64,000 bases of DNA from Candidatus Rhodobacter oscarellae (GCF_001078595.1 NZ_LFTY01000002.1:2785773-2849772); one strand, 5' to 3'. Counted from the stretch's first letter, positions 18,187 to 27,023 are shown. A program made the numbers and translations. Notes: a model not told the origin generated them from the letters alone.

Positions 18187-19113
18187 TTAACGGTCGAGCG
18201 GCACCAAGATATCGCGCTGCAAGGCCAAGAGCGCCTCCGCGTCCTGACACCCGGAATAGAGCGCGGCGACGCTCCAACCACTGGCCAGCTGCACCACAAA
18301 GGCGCCTATATTCTCAGCCGAGACGCGCGTGCAGATCCCGCCGAAATGCCACATGTTGCGCCCCTTGGGCACGTTGCGCATCAGGACGCCCGGACCATAG
18401 AGCACCCCCGGGGCGACCTGCACGCTCGGCCAATCGGCCCGCGCCTCTAGCCCCGCAACGAAGCGCGCCAGATCCGGAGCCGCGCCCGCATAGCCCCCCG
18501 CCATGCCAAGCGCGCGCGTGCCCGGCGCCATGGCGAGGCTTTCCAGCCCCTGCCAGGAGCCCGCGCGGGCCTTGCAGGTCTCGAACGGGTCAGCCCCGCC
18601 AGCGGCGCGCAGGACGTCGCCCAGCACCAGGTAGTTCTCGTTATTGTAGCGATGCTCTGGCGTCGCCAGCGGGCGGGTCCTCAGCGCCTCGATGATCCGC
18701 TCGGCGTGGCGCGTGCTGCGCAGGGTGCGGCCCGTGGCGCCCTCCTGCGTGCTGTCCGGCCAGAGCCCGCTTGTGTGGGTGAGCAGCGCGCCCAGGGTGA
18801 CCCTGCCCTGCGGGCCCTGCCACCCCAGATGCTGCTGCAAGGTATCGGCGAGCGACAGCGCGCCTGCCCGCGCCAGATCCAGCACGCATTGCGCCGCGAG
18901 GGTCTTGGAGACAGAGGCGAGAGGCATCGCGGCGCTCGGCGCCGCCGCCACCCCTAGCTGCTCGGTCAAAACGCCCTCGGGCGAGATCACGGCCAGGGTA
19001 GCGGGCGCGGCCCCATGCGAGGCGACCCAAGCGCGATAGGCGTCGCCGATCTCGGCGGCCCCGGCCTGAAACGGCCAGAGACCCAAGAGCAGAACCGCCA
19101 GCGCGGCCCGCAT
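18187..19113 (-). CDS. Serine hydrolase, beta-lactamase/class C PBP-like, secreted
   Basis: The 308-residue protein has a signal peptide (RAALAVLLLGLWPFQAGA, cleavage near residue 20). The beta-lactamase-fold SxxK motif is SVSK near residues 67-70, within MPLASVSKTLAAQCVLDL. LLTHTSGLWPDS follows, and YNNENYLVLGDVL holds the second-motif tyrosine. A third motif of the HFGG kind (MWHFGGICTRV) is near the end. The substrate could be a peptide or ester; real beta-lactam resistance is not implied. The ATG at 19113 overlaps the map stop (TGATG). Confidence 0.82.
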   Translation of the reverse strand: MRAALAVLLLGLWPFQAGAAEIGDAYRAWVASHGAAPATLAVISPEGVLTEQLGVAAAPSAAMPLASVSKTLAAQCVLDLARAGALSLADTLQQHLGWQGPQGRVTLGALLTHTSGLWPDSTQEGATGRTLRSTRHAERIIEALRTRPLATPEHRYNNENYLVLGDVLRAAGGADPFETCKARAGSWQGLESLAMAPGTRALGMAGGYAGAAPDLARFVAGLEARADWPSVQVAPGVLYGPGVLMRNVPKGRNMWHFGGICTRVSAENIGAFVVQLASGWSVAALYSGCQDAEALLALQRDILVPLDR

Positions 19114-19961
19114 CACGCCGTGTATGTGGGGTGGTACTTATCGCCCGGTGATAGGGTGAATATCTCGAACCCATCGGCGGTCACGCCGATCGAGTGCTCG
19201 AACTGCGCGCTGAGGGATTTGTCGCGGGTCACCGCGGTCCAGTCATCGGCCAGCACCTTGGTCTCGGGGCGGCCCAGGTTCACCATCGGCTCGATGGTGA
19301 AGAACATGCCCTCCTCGAGCACCGCGCCGGTGCCCGCGCGCCCGTAGTGCAAGACGTTGGGCGGCGCGTGGAACACCCGCCCCAGCCCATGCCCGCAGAA
19401 GTCGCGCACCACGGACATGCGATGCGCCTCGACATAGGCCTGAATGGCGTGGCCGATATCGCCGAAAGTGTTGCCCGGCTTGACTGTCTCGATGCCCTTG
19501 AACAGCGCGTCATGGGTCACCTGGATCAGCCGCTCGGCGCGGCGGGAAAGCTTGCCCGCGACATACATCCGGCTGGTGTCGCCAAACCAGCCATCCACGA
19601 TCACCGTGACGTCGATATTCAGGATGTCGCCATCCTTCAGCACCTTGCCGCCAGGGATGCCGTGGCAGACCACATGGTTCACGCTGATGCAGCTGGCGTG
19701 CTGATAGCCCTTATAGCCGATGGTGGCTGACTTCGCGCCCGCCGCCTCGACCGCGTTGCGGATGAAGTCATCCAACAAGGCGGTGGTCGCGCCGACCTGC
19801 ACAAGAGGCGCCACGTTGTCGAGGATCTCAGCGGCCAAACGGCCCGCCGCGTGCATGCCCTCAAAATCGCTCGGCTCATAGATGCGAATGCCGTCTTTGG
19901 TCAGGCGTCCTCGGTTGCGCTCGTCCACGGGTCTGTCTCTCTGCTTGGTGTCGCGCTGCAT
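19113..19961 (-). CDS. map: Methionine aminopeptidase, type I
   Basis: Map removes the initiator methionine from nascent proteins. The 282-residue sequence has the five metal ligands in order: Asp in ILNIDVTVIVDGW, Asp in GWFGDTSRM, His in FCGHGLGRVFH, Glu in FTIEPMVN and Glu in SAQFEHS. A conserved PNVLHYG lies between them. The N-terminal 20 residues (MQRDTKQRDRPVDERNRGRL) are charged, and an internal start could be used. It is followed directly by the serine hydrolase gene and preceded by sfsA. Confidence 0.93.
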   Translation of the reverse strand: MQRDTKQRDRPVDERNRGRLTKDGIRIYEPSDFEGMHAAGRLAAEILDNVAPLVQVGATTALLDDFIRNAVEAAGAKSATIGYKGYQHASCISVNHVVCHGIPGGKVLKDGDILNIDVTVIVDGWFGDTSRMYVAGKLSRRAERLIQVTHDALFKGIETVKPGNTFGDIGHAIQAYVEAHRMSVVRDFCGHGLGRVFHAPPNVLHYGRAGTGAVLEEGMFFTIEPMVNLGRPETKVLADDWTAVTRDKSLSAQFEHSIGVTADGFEIFTLSPGDKYHPTYTA

Positions 19962-19984
19962 ATAGGGCAGGTCGCCGCCGAGGG

Positions 19985-20689
19985 CTAGGGGTCGACGGGT
20001 ACGCAGTGGCGCAGCGTCACAGCCTCGGGCGTGATGGCGCAGTCATAGGCAATGACCTCAACGCCCGCCTGCATGGCCGCGTCAAAGGCGGCCGCATAGG
20101 CCGGGTCGATATCCGCGGCGATGCTGACCCGGTCGCAGTCGGTGCGCTGGATCAGAAAGAACACCACCGCGCGATGGCCCTGCCGGGCCATCTCGGCCAG
20201 GTCGCCCATATGCTTGGCGCCGCGGGCGGTGACGCTGTCGGGGAACTCGCCGAGGCCCGCCTGGCGGCTCAGCGTCACCGATTTCACCTCGACATAGGCA
20301 TCGCGCCGACCGGGCGATTGCATCAGGAAATCGACGCGGCTCTTGGCGGCATAGGGCACCTCGGGCCGCACTAGGTCATAGCCCGAAAGCTCGGGCACGC
20401 GGCCCGCCATCAGCTCGGCCCGCAGCATCCGGTTCGGCAGGCTGGTGTCGACGCCGGTCAGATGCCCGTTCTCGTGATCGACCAGCCGCCAGCCGTATTT
20501 GAGCTTCTTCTTGGGGTCGTCATTGGGCTCTAGCCAGCAGCGCAGCCCGGGGTCCTTGAGGCCCATCATCGAGCCGGGATTGGCGCAATGGGCGGTGACC
20601 TCTCGCCCGTCCTCCAGCACCATATCGGCCAGGAAGCGCTTGTAGCGCCTCAGCAACCGTGCCGGGATGAGAGGGGTTTGAAACTTCAT
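19985..20689 (-). CDS. sfsA: DNA/RNA nuclease SfsA
   Basis: The 234-residue protein matches SfsA throughout: LIPARLLRRYKRFLADMVLEDG near residues 7-28, TAHCANPGSMMGLKDPG near 32-48, the catalytic-type SRVDFLMQSPGRRDAYVEVKSVTL near 118-141 (PD-(D/E)xK-like), DSVTARGAKHMGDLAEM, and FFLIQRTDCDRV. SfsA was named for sugar-fermentation stimulation and has been described as a nuclease. It sits just upstream of map with a 23-bp gap, so the two are probably co-transcribed. Confidence 0.92.
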   Translation of the reverse strand: MKFQTPLIPARLLRRYKRFLADMVLEDGREVTAHCANPGSMMGLKDPGLRCWLEPNDDPKKKLKYGWRLVDHENGHLTGVDTSLPNRMLRAELMAGRVPELSGYDLVRPEVPYAAKSRVDFLMQSPGRRDAYVEVKSVTLSRQAGLGEFPDSVTARGAKHMGDLAEMARQGHRAVVFFLIQRTDCDRVSIAADIDPAYAAAFDAAMQAGVEVIAYDCAITPEAVTLRHCVPVDP

Positions 20690-20713
20690 ATGAGCGCTCT
20701 ATACCGGGCGACG

Positions 20714-20758
20714 CAAAAATCTTGGAAGATTTTTGTCAAGAATTTTGGAAAATTCTTG
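20714..20758. repeat. Paired-palindrome element in a divergent promoter region
   Basis: Palindrome 1 spans 20714-20735 (arms CAAAAATCTT and AAGATTTTTG, centre GG). Palindrome 2 spans 20737-20758 (arms CAAGAATTTT and AAAATTCTTG, centre GG). One base separates them. It occupies half of the 91-bp space between the divergent starts of sfsA and the MoaB/CinA-like gene, so it cannot be a terminator for either. Confidence 0.85.
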
Positions 20759-20780
20759 CCCCCGCCCAGAGGAGACGTGC

Positions 20781-21509
20781 ATGCCCAACCCCACCGCCGC
20801 GATGCTTGTGATCGGGGACGAGATCCTCTCGGGCCGGACGCGCGATGCGAATATGTACCACCTCGCGGGCGAGCTGACCAAGGTCGGGATCGACCTGTGC
20901 GAGGTGCGCGTGGTCTCGGACGACCGCGCGGCCATTATGGCCGCGGTGAACGCGCTTAGAAGCGCGTTTGACCACCTCTTCACCTCCGGCGGGATCGGCC
21001 CCACCCATGACGACATCACCGCCGATTGCGTGGCCGCCGCCTTTGGCGCGCAGATCGACGTGCGCGCGGATGCCCGCGCGATCCTAGCGGCGCATTACGC
21101 CCGCGCCGGGACCGAGATCAACGACGCGCGCCTGCGCATGGCGCGCATCCCCGACGGCGCGGTCCTGATCGACAACCCGATCTCTGCGGCGCCGGGTTTC
21201 ACGCTGGAAAACGTGCATGTCATGGCCGGGGTGCCCGCGATCTTTCAGGCCATGGTCGCATCTGTCCTGCCCAAGCTTTCGGGCGGCGCTCCGCTGGTCA
21301 GCGAGAGCGTGCGGATCGAGCGCGGCGAGGGCGACGTGGCCGGTCCCTTGGCCGCGCTGGCCGCGGCCCATTCGGAGCTGTCGCTGGGATCCTACCCGTT
21401 CAGCCAGAACGGCATCTACGGCACCAATATCGTCGTGCGCGGCTCCGATGCGGAGAGCGTCGCCGCCGTGGCGCGGGACCTTAGGGCGCAATTTCCGGGC
21501 GCGATATGA
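20781..21509 (+). CDS. Molybdopterin-binding (MoaB/CinA N-domain) protein
   Basis: The 242-residue protein has the MoCF-biosynthesis/CinA nucleotide-binding fold: AMLVIGDEILSGRTRDANMYHL near residues 7-28, TSGGIGPTHDDITADCVA near 72-89, and NPISAAPGFTLENVHVMAGVP near 133-153. It lacks the C-terminal CinA amidohydrolase domain, as do many alphaproteobacterial homologues. The ATG at 20781 follows AGAGGAG; an upstream in-frame GTG/ATG at 20733 would run through the palindrome element. The stop overlaps the next gene (ATGA). Confidence 0.87.
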   Translation: MPNPTAAMLVIGDEILSGRTRDANMYHLAGELTKVGIDLCEVRVVSDDRAAIMAAVNALRSAFDHLFTSGGIGPTHDDITADCVAAAFGAQIDVRADARAILAAHYARAGTEINDARLRMARIPDGAVLIDNPISAAPGFTLENVHVMAGVPAIFQAMVASVLPKLSGGAPLVSESVRIERGEGDVAGPLAALAAAHSELSLGSYPFSQNGIYGTNIVVRGSDAESVAAVARDLRAQFPGAI

Positions 21510-22201
21510 CGGCCGATCAGCTTTATGCGGTGATTGAGGCCACTTGGCCCCCGGCCGCCACGCGGCGCGACGGCGACTGGACATTGCGTGACGGCGCGGG
21601 GGGCGGCAAGCGCGTCAGCGCGGCGACCCTCGACGGCGCGGGCGCATGGGACGCCCAAAGCGCCCAGAGCCCCGCCCTGGTGATGGTCCGCGCGGGTGAG
21701 GACAGGCTCGATGCCGTGCTGGCGGGGCAGGGCTATGCGGTGGCCGACCCCACTGTGGCCTATGCCTGTCCCGTCGCGGCGCTGACGGGCGCGCCTTTGC
21801 CGCCGGTCTCCTCCTTTGCGCTGTGGCCGCCCTTGGCGATCCAGCGCGACCTCTGGGCGGAGGGCGGGATCGGACCGGAGCGCGTCGCGGTGATGGAGCG
21901 GGCGGGCGGCCCAAGGGCCGCGATCCTGGCGCGGCACAACGATCAGCCCGCCGGCACGGGTTTCGTTGCGATCCATGACAACGTCGCGATGATCCACGCC
22001 ATCGAGGTCACCCCGGCGATGCGCCGCCAGGGCGTCGGCGCGAATATCTTGCGGCGCGCGGCGCTATGGGCGCAACATCAGGGCGCCACGACGCTTGCGC
22101 TGCTTGTGACCCGCGCGAACGCCCCGGCCAACGCGCTCTACTCTTCCCTGGGGATGCAGATTGTGGGACACTATCACTACCGCACAAAAGAAGGCGCCTG
22201 A
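21506..22201 (+). CDS. GNAT family N-acetyltransferase
   Basis: The 231-residue protein carries a C-terminal GNAT core: AMIHAIEVTPAMRRQGVGANILRRAALWAQHQGATTLALLVT near residues 160-200, with the acetyl-CoA P-loop RRQGVGA, and the terminal ANALYSSLGMQIVGHYHYR. The N-terminal 130 residues are less conserved and hold several Trp and Ala-rich stretches. The acceptor is unknown. It is the second gene of a run of four overlapping or closely spaced plus-strand genes. Confidence 0.85.
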   Translation: MTADQLYAVIEATWPPAATRRDGDWTLRDGAGGGKRVSAATLDGAGAWDAQSAQSPALVMVRAGEDRLDAVLAGQGYAVADPTVAYACPVAALTGAPLPPVSSFALWPPLAIQRDLWAEGGIGPERVAVMERAGGPRAAILARHNDQPAGTGFVAIHDNVAMIHAIEVTPAMRRQGVGANILRRAALWAQHQGATTLALLVTRANAPANALYSSLGMQIVGHYHYRTKEGA

Positions 22202-22215
22202 CGCCCGGAGCAGAG

Positions 22216-22791
22216 ATGACCGACCCAAAGAATTCGCCCACCGCGCTGGACCTGCCGCAGGTCGACCCGCTGCCGCCCGAGACGCAGAAATACTTCGACG
22301 TCTGCGAGGACAAGCTGGGCATGGTGCCCAACGTGCTGCGCGCCTACGCCTTTGACATCGACAAGCTGAACGCCTTCACCGGCATGTATAACGACCTGAT
22401 GCTGGCGCCCTCGGGGATCAGCAAGCTGGAGCGCGAGATGATCGCCGTGGTGGTCAGCGCGATCAACCGCTGCTGGTACTGCCAGGTGGCGCATGGCGCG
22501 GCGGTGCGGCAGCTCTCGGGCGACCCCAAGCTGGGCGAGGCGATGGTGATGAACTGGCGCGTGGCCGATCTAAGCGACCGGCAGCGCGCGATGCTGCGCT
22601 TTGCCGAGCAGGTCACCAAGGCCAGCGCCGAGATCGAGGAGGCGGACCGCGAAGCGCTGCGCGCGCATGGGTTCAGCGACCGCGACATCTTTGACATCGC
22701 CAGCGTGGTGGGGTTTTTCAACATGTCGAACCGGGTGGCCTCGGCCACGGGGATGCAGCCCAACCACGCCTATCACGCGGCGGCGCGGTGA
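22216..22791 (+). CDS. Peroxidase-related (AhpD-like carboxymuconolactone decarboxylase fold) protein
   Basis: The 191-residue all-helical protein has the redox pair C86-W-Y-C89 followed by QVAHG (CWYCQVAHG), preceded by ISKLEREMIAVVVSAINR. This is the signature of the uncharacterised peroxidase-related family with the AhpD fold. Members are expected to reduce peroxides through a Cys-Cys relay; the partner here is unknown. The ATG at 22216 has a GGAGCAGAG upstream. Its stop overlaps the GTG of the OmpA-like gene. Confidence 0.87.
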   Translation: MTDPKNSPTALDLPQVDPLPPETQKYFDVCEDKLGMVPNVLRAYAFDIDKLNAFTGMYNDLMLAPSGISKLEREMIAVVVSAINRCWYCQVAHGAAVRQLSGDPKLGEAMVMNWRVADLSDRQRAMLRFAEQVTKASAEIEEADREALRAHGFSDRDIFDIASVVGFFNMSNRVASATGMQPNHAYHAAAR

Positions 22792-23714
22792 GGTTAGCGG
22801 CCTGCCTCTTTTGCCTGGCGGCGCCCAGCGCGGCGCTAGCGCTGGAGCTGGAATTCCCCACGCAAGCCACCCCGATCGCGGAAACAAGCACCTCAAAGGA
22901 CAGCGTTTTCCTGCCCACCGCCGCCTTCTCGGAGGGCGCCAAACAAGGCGTCACCGCCGAGGGCGCCGTGACCCAGATGACCTGGCGGGTGGGAGCGGGC
23001 AGCCTGACCACGCTGCAGCTGCTCAAACCGCTGCGCGTGCAGCTTGAAGCCGCGGGCTACCAGATCGCCTTCGAATGCGAGGACCGGCAATGCGGCGGGT
23101 TTGACTTCCGCTACCAGCTGGAGCTGCTGCCAGAGCCCGACATGCATGTCAGCCTCGGCGACTACCGCTACCTTCTGGCGCAGCGCCATGGCGATGACGG
23201 CCCGGAATACGCAAGCCTGGTGGTCAGCCGCAGCGCCAATGCGGGGTTTGTGCAGCTCACCCAGGTCGGCGCCACGCCGCAGGCCGCGACCGTCGTCGCT
23301 TCCACCAAGGCGCCGCGCGCGACCGTGGCCGACGCCGGCCCGGTGGGCGCGCAGCTGGAGGCGACGGGTCATGCCACCTTGGGCGATCTGAGCTTCAAGC
23401 CCGGCAGATCGGAGCTTGCCGACCAAGATTTTGCCTCTCTGCAGGGGCTTGCCGCGTATCTGACCGCCCGGCCCGAGCGCACCGTCGTTTTGGTCGGCCA
23501 CACCGACAGCGAGGGCAGCCTGGCGGCGAATGTGGCGCTGTCCAAGCGCCGCGCCGCGGCGGTGATGGACCGGCTCGTGCGCGCGCTTGGCGTCAGCCGG
23601 GCGCAGGTCTCGGCGGATGGGGTCGGGTTCCTTGCCCCGGTGGCCACCAACCTGACCAAGGACGGGCGCGCACAGAACCGCCGCGTCGAGGCCATCCTGA
23701 CCTCAACGGAGTGA
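22788..23714 (+). CDS. OmpA family outer-membrane/periplasmic protein
   Basis: The 308-residue protein starts with a signal peptide (LAACLFCLAAPSAALA) on a GTG that overlaps the upstream stop. The last 105 residues form an OmpA/MotB peptidoglycan-binding domain: LSFKPGRSELAD, VVLVGHTDSEGSLAANVALSKRRAAAV (cut here to VVLVGHTDSEG plus LSKRRAAAV), and a GFLAPVATN ... QNRRVEAIL end. The N-terminal half has one CEDRQC pair, probably a disulfide. It likely ties the envelope to peptidoglycan. Confidence 0.87.
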   Translation: MRLAACLFCLAAPSAALALELEFPTQATPIAETSTSKDSVFLPTAAFSEGAKQGVTAEGAVTQMTWRVGAGSLTTLQLLKPLRVQLEAAGYQIAFECEDRQCGGFDFRYQLELLPEPDMHVSLGDYRYLLAQRHGDDGPEYASLVVSRSANAGFVQLTQVGATPQAATVVASTKAPRATVADAGPVGAQLEATGHATLGDLSFKPGRSELADQDFASLQGLAAYLTARPERTVVLVGHTDSEGSLAANVALSKRRAAAVMDRLVRALGVSRAQVSADGVGFLAPVATNLTKDGRAQNRRVEAILTSTE

Positions 23715-23795
23715 CCGGCAGGCCCTGCCGCATTGCTTTACATACGCGCTTGCCGGATGCTGCCCCCGACGGGACAATTCTACGAGGCCGCCTCC

Positions 23796-24664
23796 ATGCG
23801 CAAGCCGAACATCATCCTGATCTTCACCGACAATCAGATGGCCGAGACTTTGGGCTGCTATGGCAACGCCGAGGTCTACACGCCCAACCTCGACCGGATG
23901 GCCGCGCGCGGCAGGCGGTTCTCGAACGCCTTTTGCTCGCCCTGCCGGAAGAGATGCAGCGGCTTGGCTATGCGACGGGGCTCTTTGGCAAGTACCACCT
24001 GGGCGACCCGTCGGCCAAGGCGCCCGGCTGGGACCACTGGGTGACGATGGCGGCCGGCCATGTGCGGTCCTTCTACGACAACCGCATCTTTGACAACGGT
24101 GAGGTCTACGCCCAGCCGGGCCATTCGGTGGATTTCTTCACCGACAAGGCGCTGGACTGGATCGGCGCGCAGGACGGGCCCTGTTTCGCCTAGGTGCCCT
24201 TCCCGGCGCCCGACGGGCACTGGCCCGCCACCAATGACGGCAACCGCAACCGCCATGCCGCGCGGTATGACGGCTGCCCGATGGACAGCGTGCCCCGGCG
24301 GGGCCTATCCGCCGAGGCCGTGCGGAACTTTATGATGGGGCAGGCGGGCAGCGGGCGCGGCCTGGATTTCTCGATGCTTATGCGCGCGCCGAACGCCCCG
24401 GACCTGCCGGACGCGCTCTATGATCTCAGCAACGACCCCGGCGAGGAGGTGAACCTGGCCGATGATCCGGCGCATGCGGGGGTGGTCAGGGATCTCTCGG
24501 CCAGGATCGACGCCTATTTCGCGCGCCATTCCAGGCCGGACGCCGATCTGTGGTCCGGGCGCGCGCCAATACAGAACAGCATGCTGCAGGACTACTGGCG
24601 CGGGGTCTGGGGCCAGGACTGGGCGCCGGTATTTGCCTACCAGGACGCGCCTGCCGCGACCTGA
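23796..24664 (+). pseudogene. Sulfatase pseudogene (deletion, frameshift and in-frame stop)
   Basis: Frame 1 from ATG 23796 encodes a sulfatase N-terminus (PNIILIFTDNQMAETLGCYGN, cut as NIILIFTDNQMAETLGCYGN, and TPNLDRMAARGRRFSNAFC). At about 23940 the match jumps frame to ALPEEMQRLGYATGLFGKYHLGD and continues to a TAG at 24191. The same frame then resumes with PFPAPDGHWPATNDGN and the C-terminal DALYDLSNDPGEEVNLAD block up to the TGA at 24662. The segment normally holding the CxPSR formylglycine site and following helix is missing. At least three lesions make it non-functional. Confidence 0.85.
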
Positions 24665-24666
24665 CT

Positions 24667-25050
24667 GCGGCGCCACCCATCGCGCTTAGCAAAGAGCCCA
24701 ACGACGGCACAGCCATCGGCATGGCGGTGACGGAATCGCTTGGCTACAACCTTTTGACCGCCGCGAACGGCCTGTCGCCCGCGGACTTCACGGGGCTCGC
24801 GACAACGGCGGGGTTCCAGCTTGCGATTGTTGGGCAGACCGAGGACGGCTGGAAGACCATGTTCGACGTGATCGAGGCGGTGAAAGGCGGACAAGAGATC
24901 AGCGTCGGCGTGATGAGCCCGCGCATCGACGATCTGGCCTATCTGCTGCAGAGGGCGCTTGGGGACGCGATTGAATCCATCGTGACCGGGGGCGACCCGT
25001 TCTTTCTGTTCTCCAGCCCCACCGCCGCCGCCATGACCGCAACGCTTTAG
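24667..25050 (+). pseudogene. Fragment of a Bug/TctC-type solute-binding protein
   Basis: Directly after the sulfatase remnant, an open stretch encodes about 127 residues resembling the middle of tripartite tricarboxylate receptor proteins: NDGTAIGMAVTESLGYNLL, GLSPADFTGLATTAGFQLAIVG, TMFDVIEAVKGGQEISVGVMSPRIDDLAYLL (quoted in part). It lacks a signal peptide, the first lobe and the C-terminus, and it has no start with a ribosome site. It meets the convergent multicopper oxidase gene with a 4-bp overlap. I infer a decayed transporter gene; the family call is from pattern only. Confidence 0.5.
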
Positions 25051-26507
25051 GTCACGGTGAACTGCCCCATCATGCCGCAATCCTCGTGCTCTAGGATGTG
25101 GCAGTGATACATGTAGGGCGCGTCGGCGGGGGCCTCGTGGTCGAACCGCATCATCACCTCGGACCAGCCGTCCTCGACATGCACCATGTCCTTCCAGCCC
25201 TGCGCATAGGCGGGCGGCGGGGCGCCGTTCTGGCTTAGGATGCGGAACGAGCCGCCATGGATGTGGAACGGGTGCAGCATGTCATCGACGCTGATCCGCC
25301 AGATCTCGGTGTCGCCCCTGCGCACGGCCTCGTCGATGCGGTCCATCTTCATCGGCTGGCCGTTGATCGCCATGGCGCCGCCGCCGCAGAAGTTGCCCCA
25401 GTTGGCGGCCAGCGCGGCAAGGTCCGCGCCGGTGTCCATCTCTAGCGCGAAGGAGCGGGTCACGCGCGCCGCGGACGGCTCAGGCGGCGCGAGATTGGCC
25501 AGCGCGTCTGGCAGCGCGGCGTCAAGGCCCGGCTCGGCATTCGAGTTGAGCGTCAGCGCGGCGGTCTCTGCGCCACCAAAGAGCCCCGCCAAGAACCCGC
25601 CGCCCTCGCCGAAGCTGACGTTGAGGCTGTTGCTGGCGGCGCGGCGCAGGTCGACCAGGATCTCATAGCGCTCGCCCGGGGACATCAGGATGCTGTCGGC
25701 CTCGACCCGCGCCGCCAGGAACCCGCCATCCGAGGCGATCACCTGCACCGGCCCCTCCGCCATCGACAGCGTCAGGAAACGCGCGTTGCAGGCGTTCAGG
25801 ATGCGCAAGCGCACCAGCCCGCGCGGCACGGTTTGCGCCAGCGGCGCGATGGCGCCGTTCACCACCAGGGTGTCGCCCTGGAACCCGTCCTCGAAGACCT
25901 CGCCCGAGACCTCATAGCGCATCCGCCCCGCGCCATCGAAGAGCTTGTCCTGCAGGACCAGGGTAAAATCGTCCACGCCGTAGCTCCGCGGCAGGTCGGC
26001 GGACAGGCTGGCGTCGTCCTCGATCAGCATGACTCCGGCCAGCCCCTTGTAGGTCTGCTGCGCGGTGCGGCCATGGGTGTGGGAATGGAACCAGTTCATC
26101 GAGGCGCGCTGCTGGATCGGCACGTCAGGGGACCAGGTCTGGCCGGGGGCGATCTCTTGGTGCGGGCCGCCGTCCACCGGGCCGGGTATGTGCAGCCCGT
26201 GCCAGTGCAGCGTCGTGGGGTCGGCCAGGCCGTTGCTGACGTCAAACGGCAGGGTCTGGCCCTGCTTCACGCGCAGCACGGGGCCCAGATAGCTGCTGTT
26301 GATCCCGTAGGTGGCGCTGGCCGCACCGTTGCCGAAATCATGGGTGGCGGGCGCAAGGCCCAGCGCAATGCGGCCCTCTATGCCGCCGGTGAGGTCGGTC
26401 ATCGCCAGCACCGGCAGCGGGCGCGCGCCCGTCTGAGCCCAGCCCATCCCGGCGCCCGCCATGGCCACCCCCGCCCCGCTTGCCTTCAGAAATCTGCGCC
26501 TGTTCAT
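25047..26507 (-). CDS. Multicopper oxidase (CueO/SufI-like), Tat-exported
   Basis: The 486-residue protein begins with a twin-arginine signal (NRRRFLKASGAGVAMAGAGM). All four copper-ligand motifs are visible: HWHGLHIPG near residues 101-109, HSHTHG near 144-149, HPFHIHGG near 412-419 and HCHILEHEDCGMM near 466-478, with Cys and His for type 1 copper. It should be a periplasmic laccase-like oxidase, perhaps for Cu(I) or phenolics. It is divergent from a MarR regulator; the operators between them suggest control by it. Confidence 0.93.
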   Translation of the reverse strand: MNRRRFLKASGAGVAMAGAGMGWAQTGARPLPVLAMTDLTGGIEGRIALGLAPATHDFGNGAASATYGINSSYLGPVLRVKQGQTLPFDVSNGLADPTTLHWHGLHIPGPVDGGPHQEIAPGQTWSPDVPIQQRASMNWFHSHTHGRTAQQTYKGLAGVMLIEDDASLSADLPRSYGVDDFTLVLQDKLFDGAGRMRYEVSGEVFEDGFQGDTLVVNGAIAPLAQTVPRGLVRLRILNACNARFLTLSMAEGPVQVIASDGGFLAARVEADSILMSPGERYEILVDLRRAASNSLNVSFGEGGGFLAGLFGGAETAALTLNSNAEPGLDAALPDALANLAPPEPSAARVTRSFALEMDTGADLAALAANWGNFCGGGAMAINGQPMKMDRIDEAVRRGDTEIWRISVDDMLHPFHIHGGSFRILSQNGAPPPAYAQGWKDMVHVEDGWSEVMMRFDHEAPADAPYMYHCHILEHEDCGMMGQFTVT

Positions 26508-26525
26508 TGCGGCCTCCCAAGAACT

Positions 26526-26578
26526 TCAACTATGGTTGACGAAGTAAGGCTTCCTGGAGGTATGTCAACCTTGATTGA
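26526..26578. promoter_or_regulatory. Two TCAA-N6-TTGA operator sites
   Basis: Site 1 is TCAA-CTATGG-TTGA at 26526-26539. Site 2 is TCAA-CCTTGA-TTGA at 26565-26578, extended to TGTCAA and TTGACA. Their centres are 39 bp apart. Such short dyads in a divergent gap are the normal arrangement for MarR-family regulators, so they probably control the multicopper oxidase and the regulator. Site 2 overlaps the proposed start of the regulator gene. Confidence 0.6.
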
Positions 26579-27023
26579 CAAAAAAGACGACACGTTCCTG
26601 GGAACCAACCTGAAGGGCATGATGATGACCCTCCTGGCGCAGTGGAACGGCTATATGGACGAGGGCCGCGCGGCGACGGAGTTCGCCGAGATCCGCCAGT
26701 CCGACATGCGGGTCTTTGGGCAGCTTCGCGGGCGGGTGATGAAGCTGTCGGACATCCACCGCGAGCTGGGCTTTTCCCGCCAGGCCGCGCAGCAGGCGGT
26801 GGACCGGCTCGCCGGTCACGGCGTGCTGCAGGTCGCCCTGGCCCAGGGCAGCCGGCGCGACAAGGTGGTGTCGGTGACCGAGAAGGGGCAGCGGCTTAGG
26901 ACCCTCGCCGCCGTGCAGATCCGCCAGATCGAGGAAGGCTGCGCCGATGTGATCGGCGAGGACGGCAAGGAGCAGCTGCGCGCGCTCTTGGTGCGGCTGG
27001 TGGAGGGCCAGCGGCGGAGCTGA
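26562..27023 (+). CDS. MarR family transcriptional regulator
   Basis: The 153-residue protein has a winged-helix pattern: RVMKLSDIHRELGFSRQAAQQAVDRLAGHGVLQV near residues 64-97 (quoted in parts: LSDIHRELGFSRQAAQQAVD), a wing QGSRRDKVVSVTEKGQRL, and long N- and C-terminal dimerisation helices. The start is uncertain: ATG 26562 has GGAGG only one base away, while TTG 26571 has the same GGAGG at a normal distance of ten bases. It faces the multicopper oxidase across two matching operators. Confidence 0.8.
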   Translation: MSTLIDKKDDTFLGTNLKGMMMTLLAQWNGYMDEGRAATEFAEIRQSDMRVFGQLRGRVMKLSDIHRELGFSRQAAQQAVDRLAGHGVLQVALAQGSRRDKVVSVTEKGQRLRTLAAVQIRQIEEGCADVIGEDGKEQLRALLVRLVEGQRRS

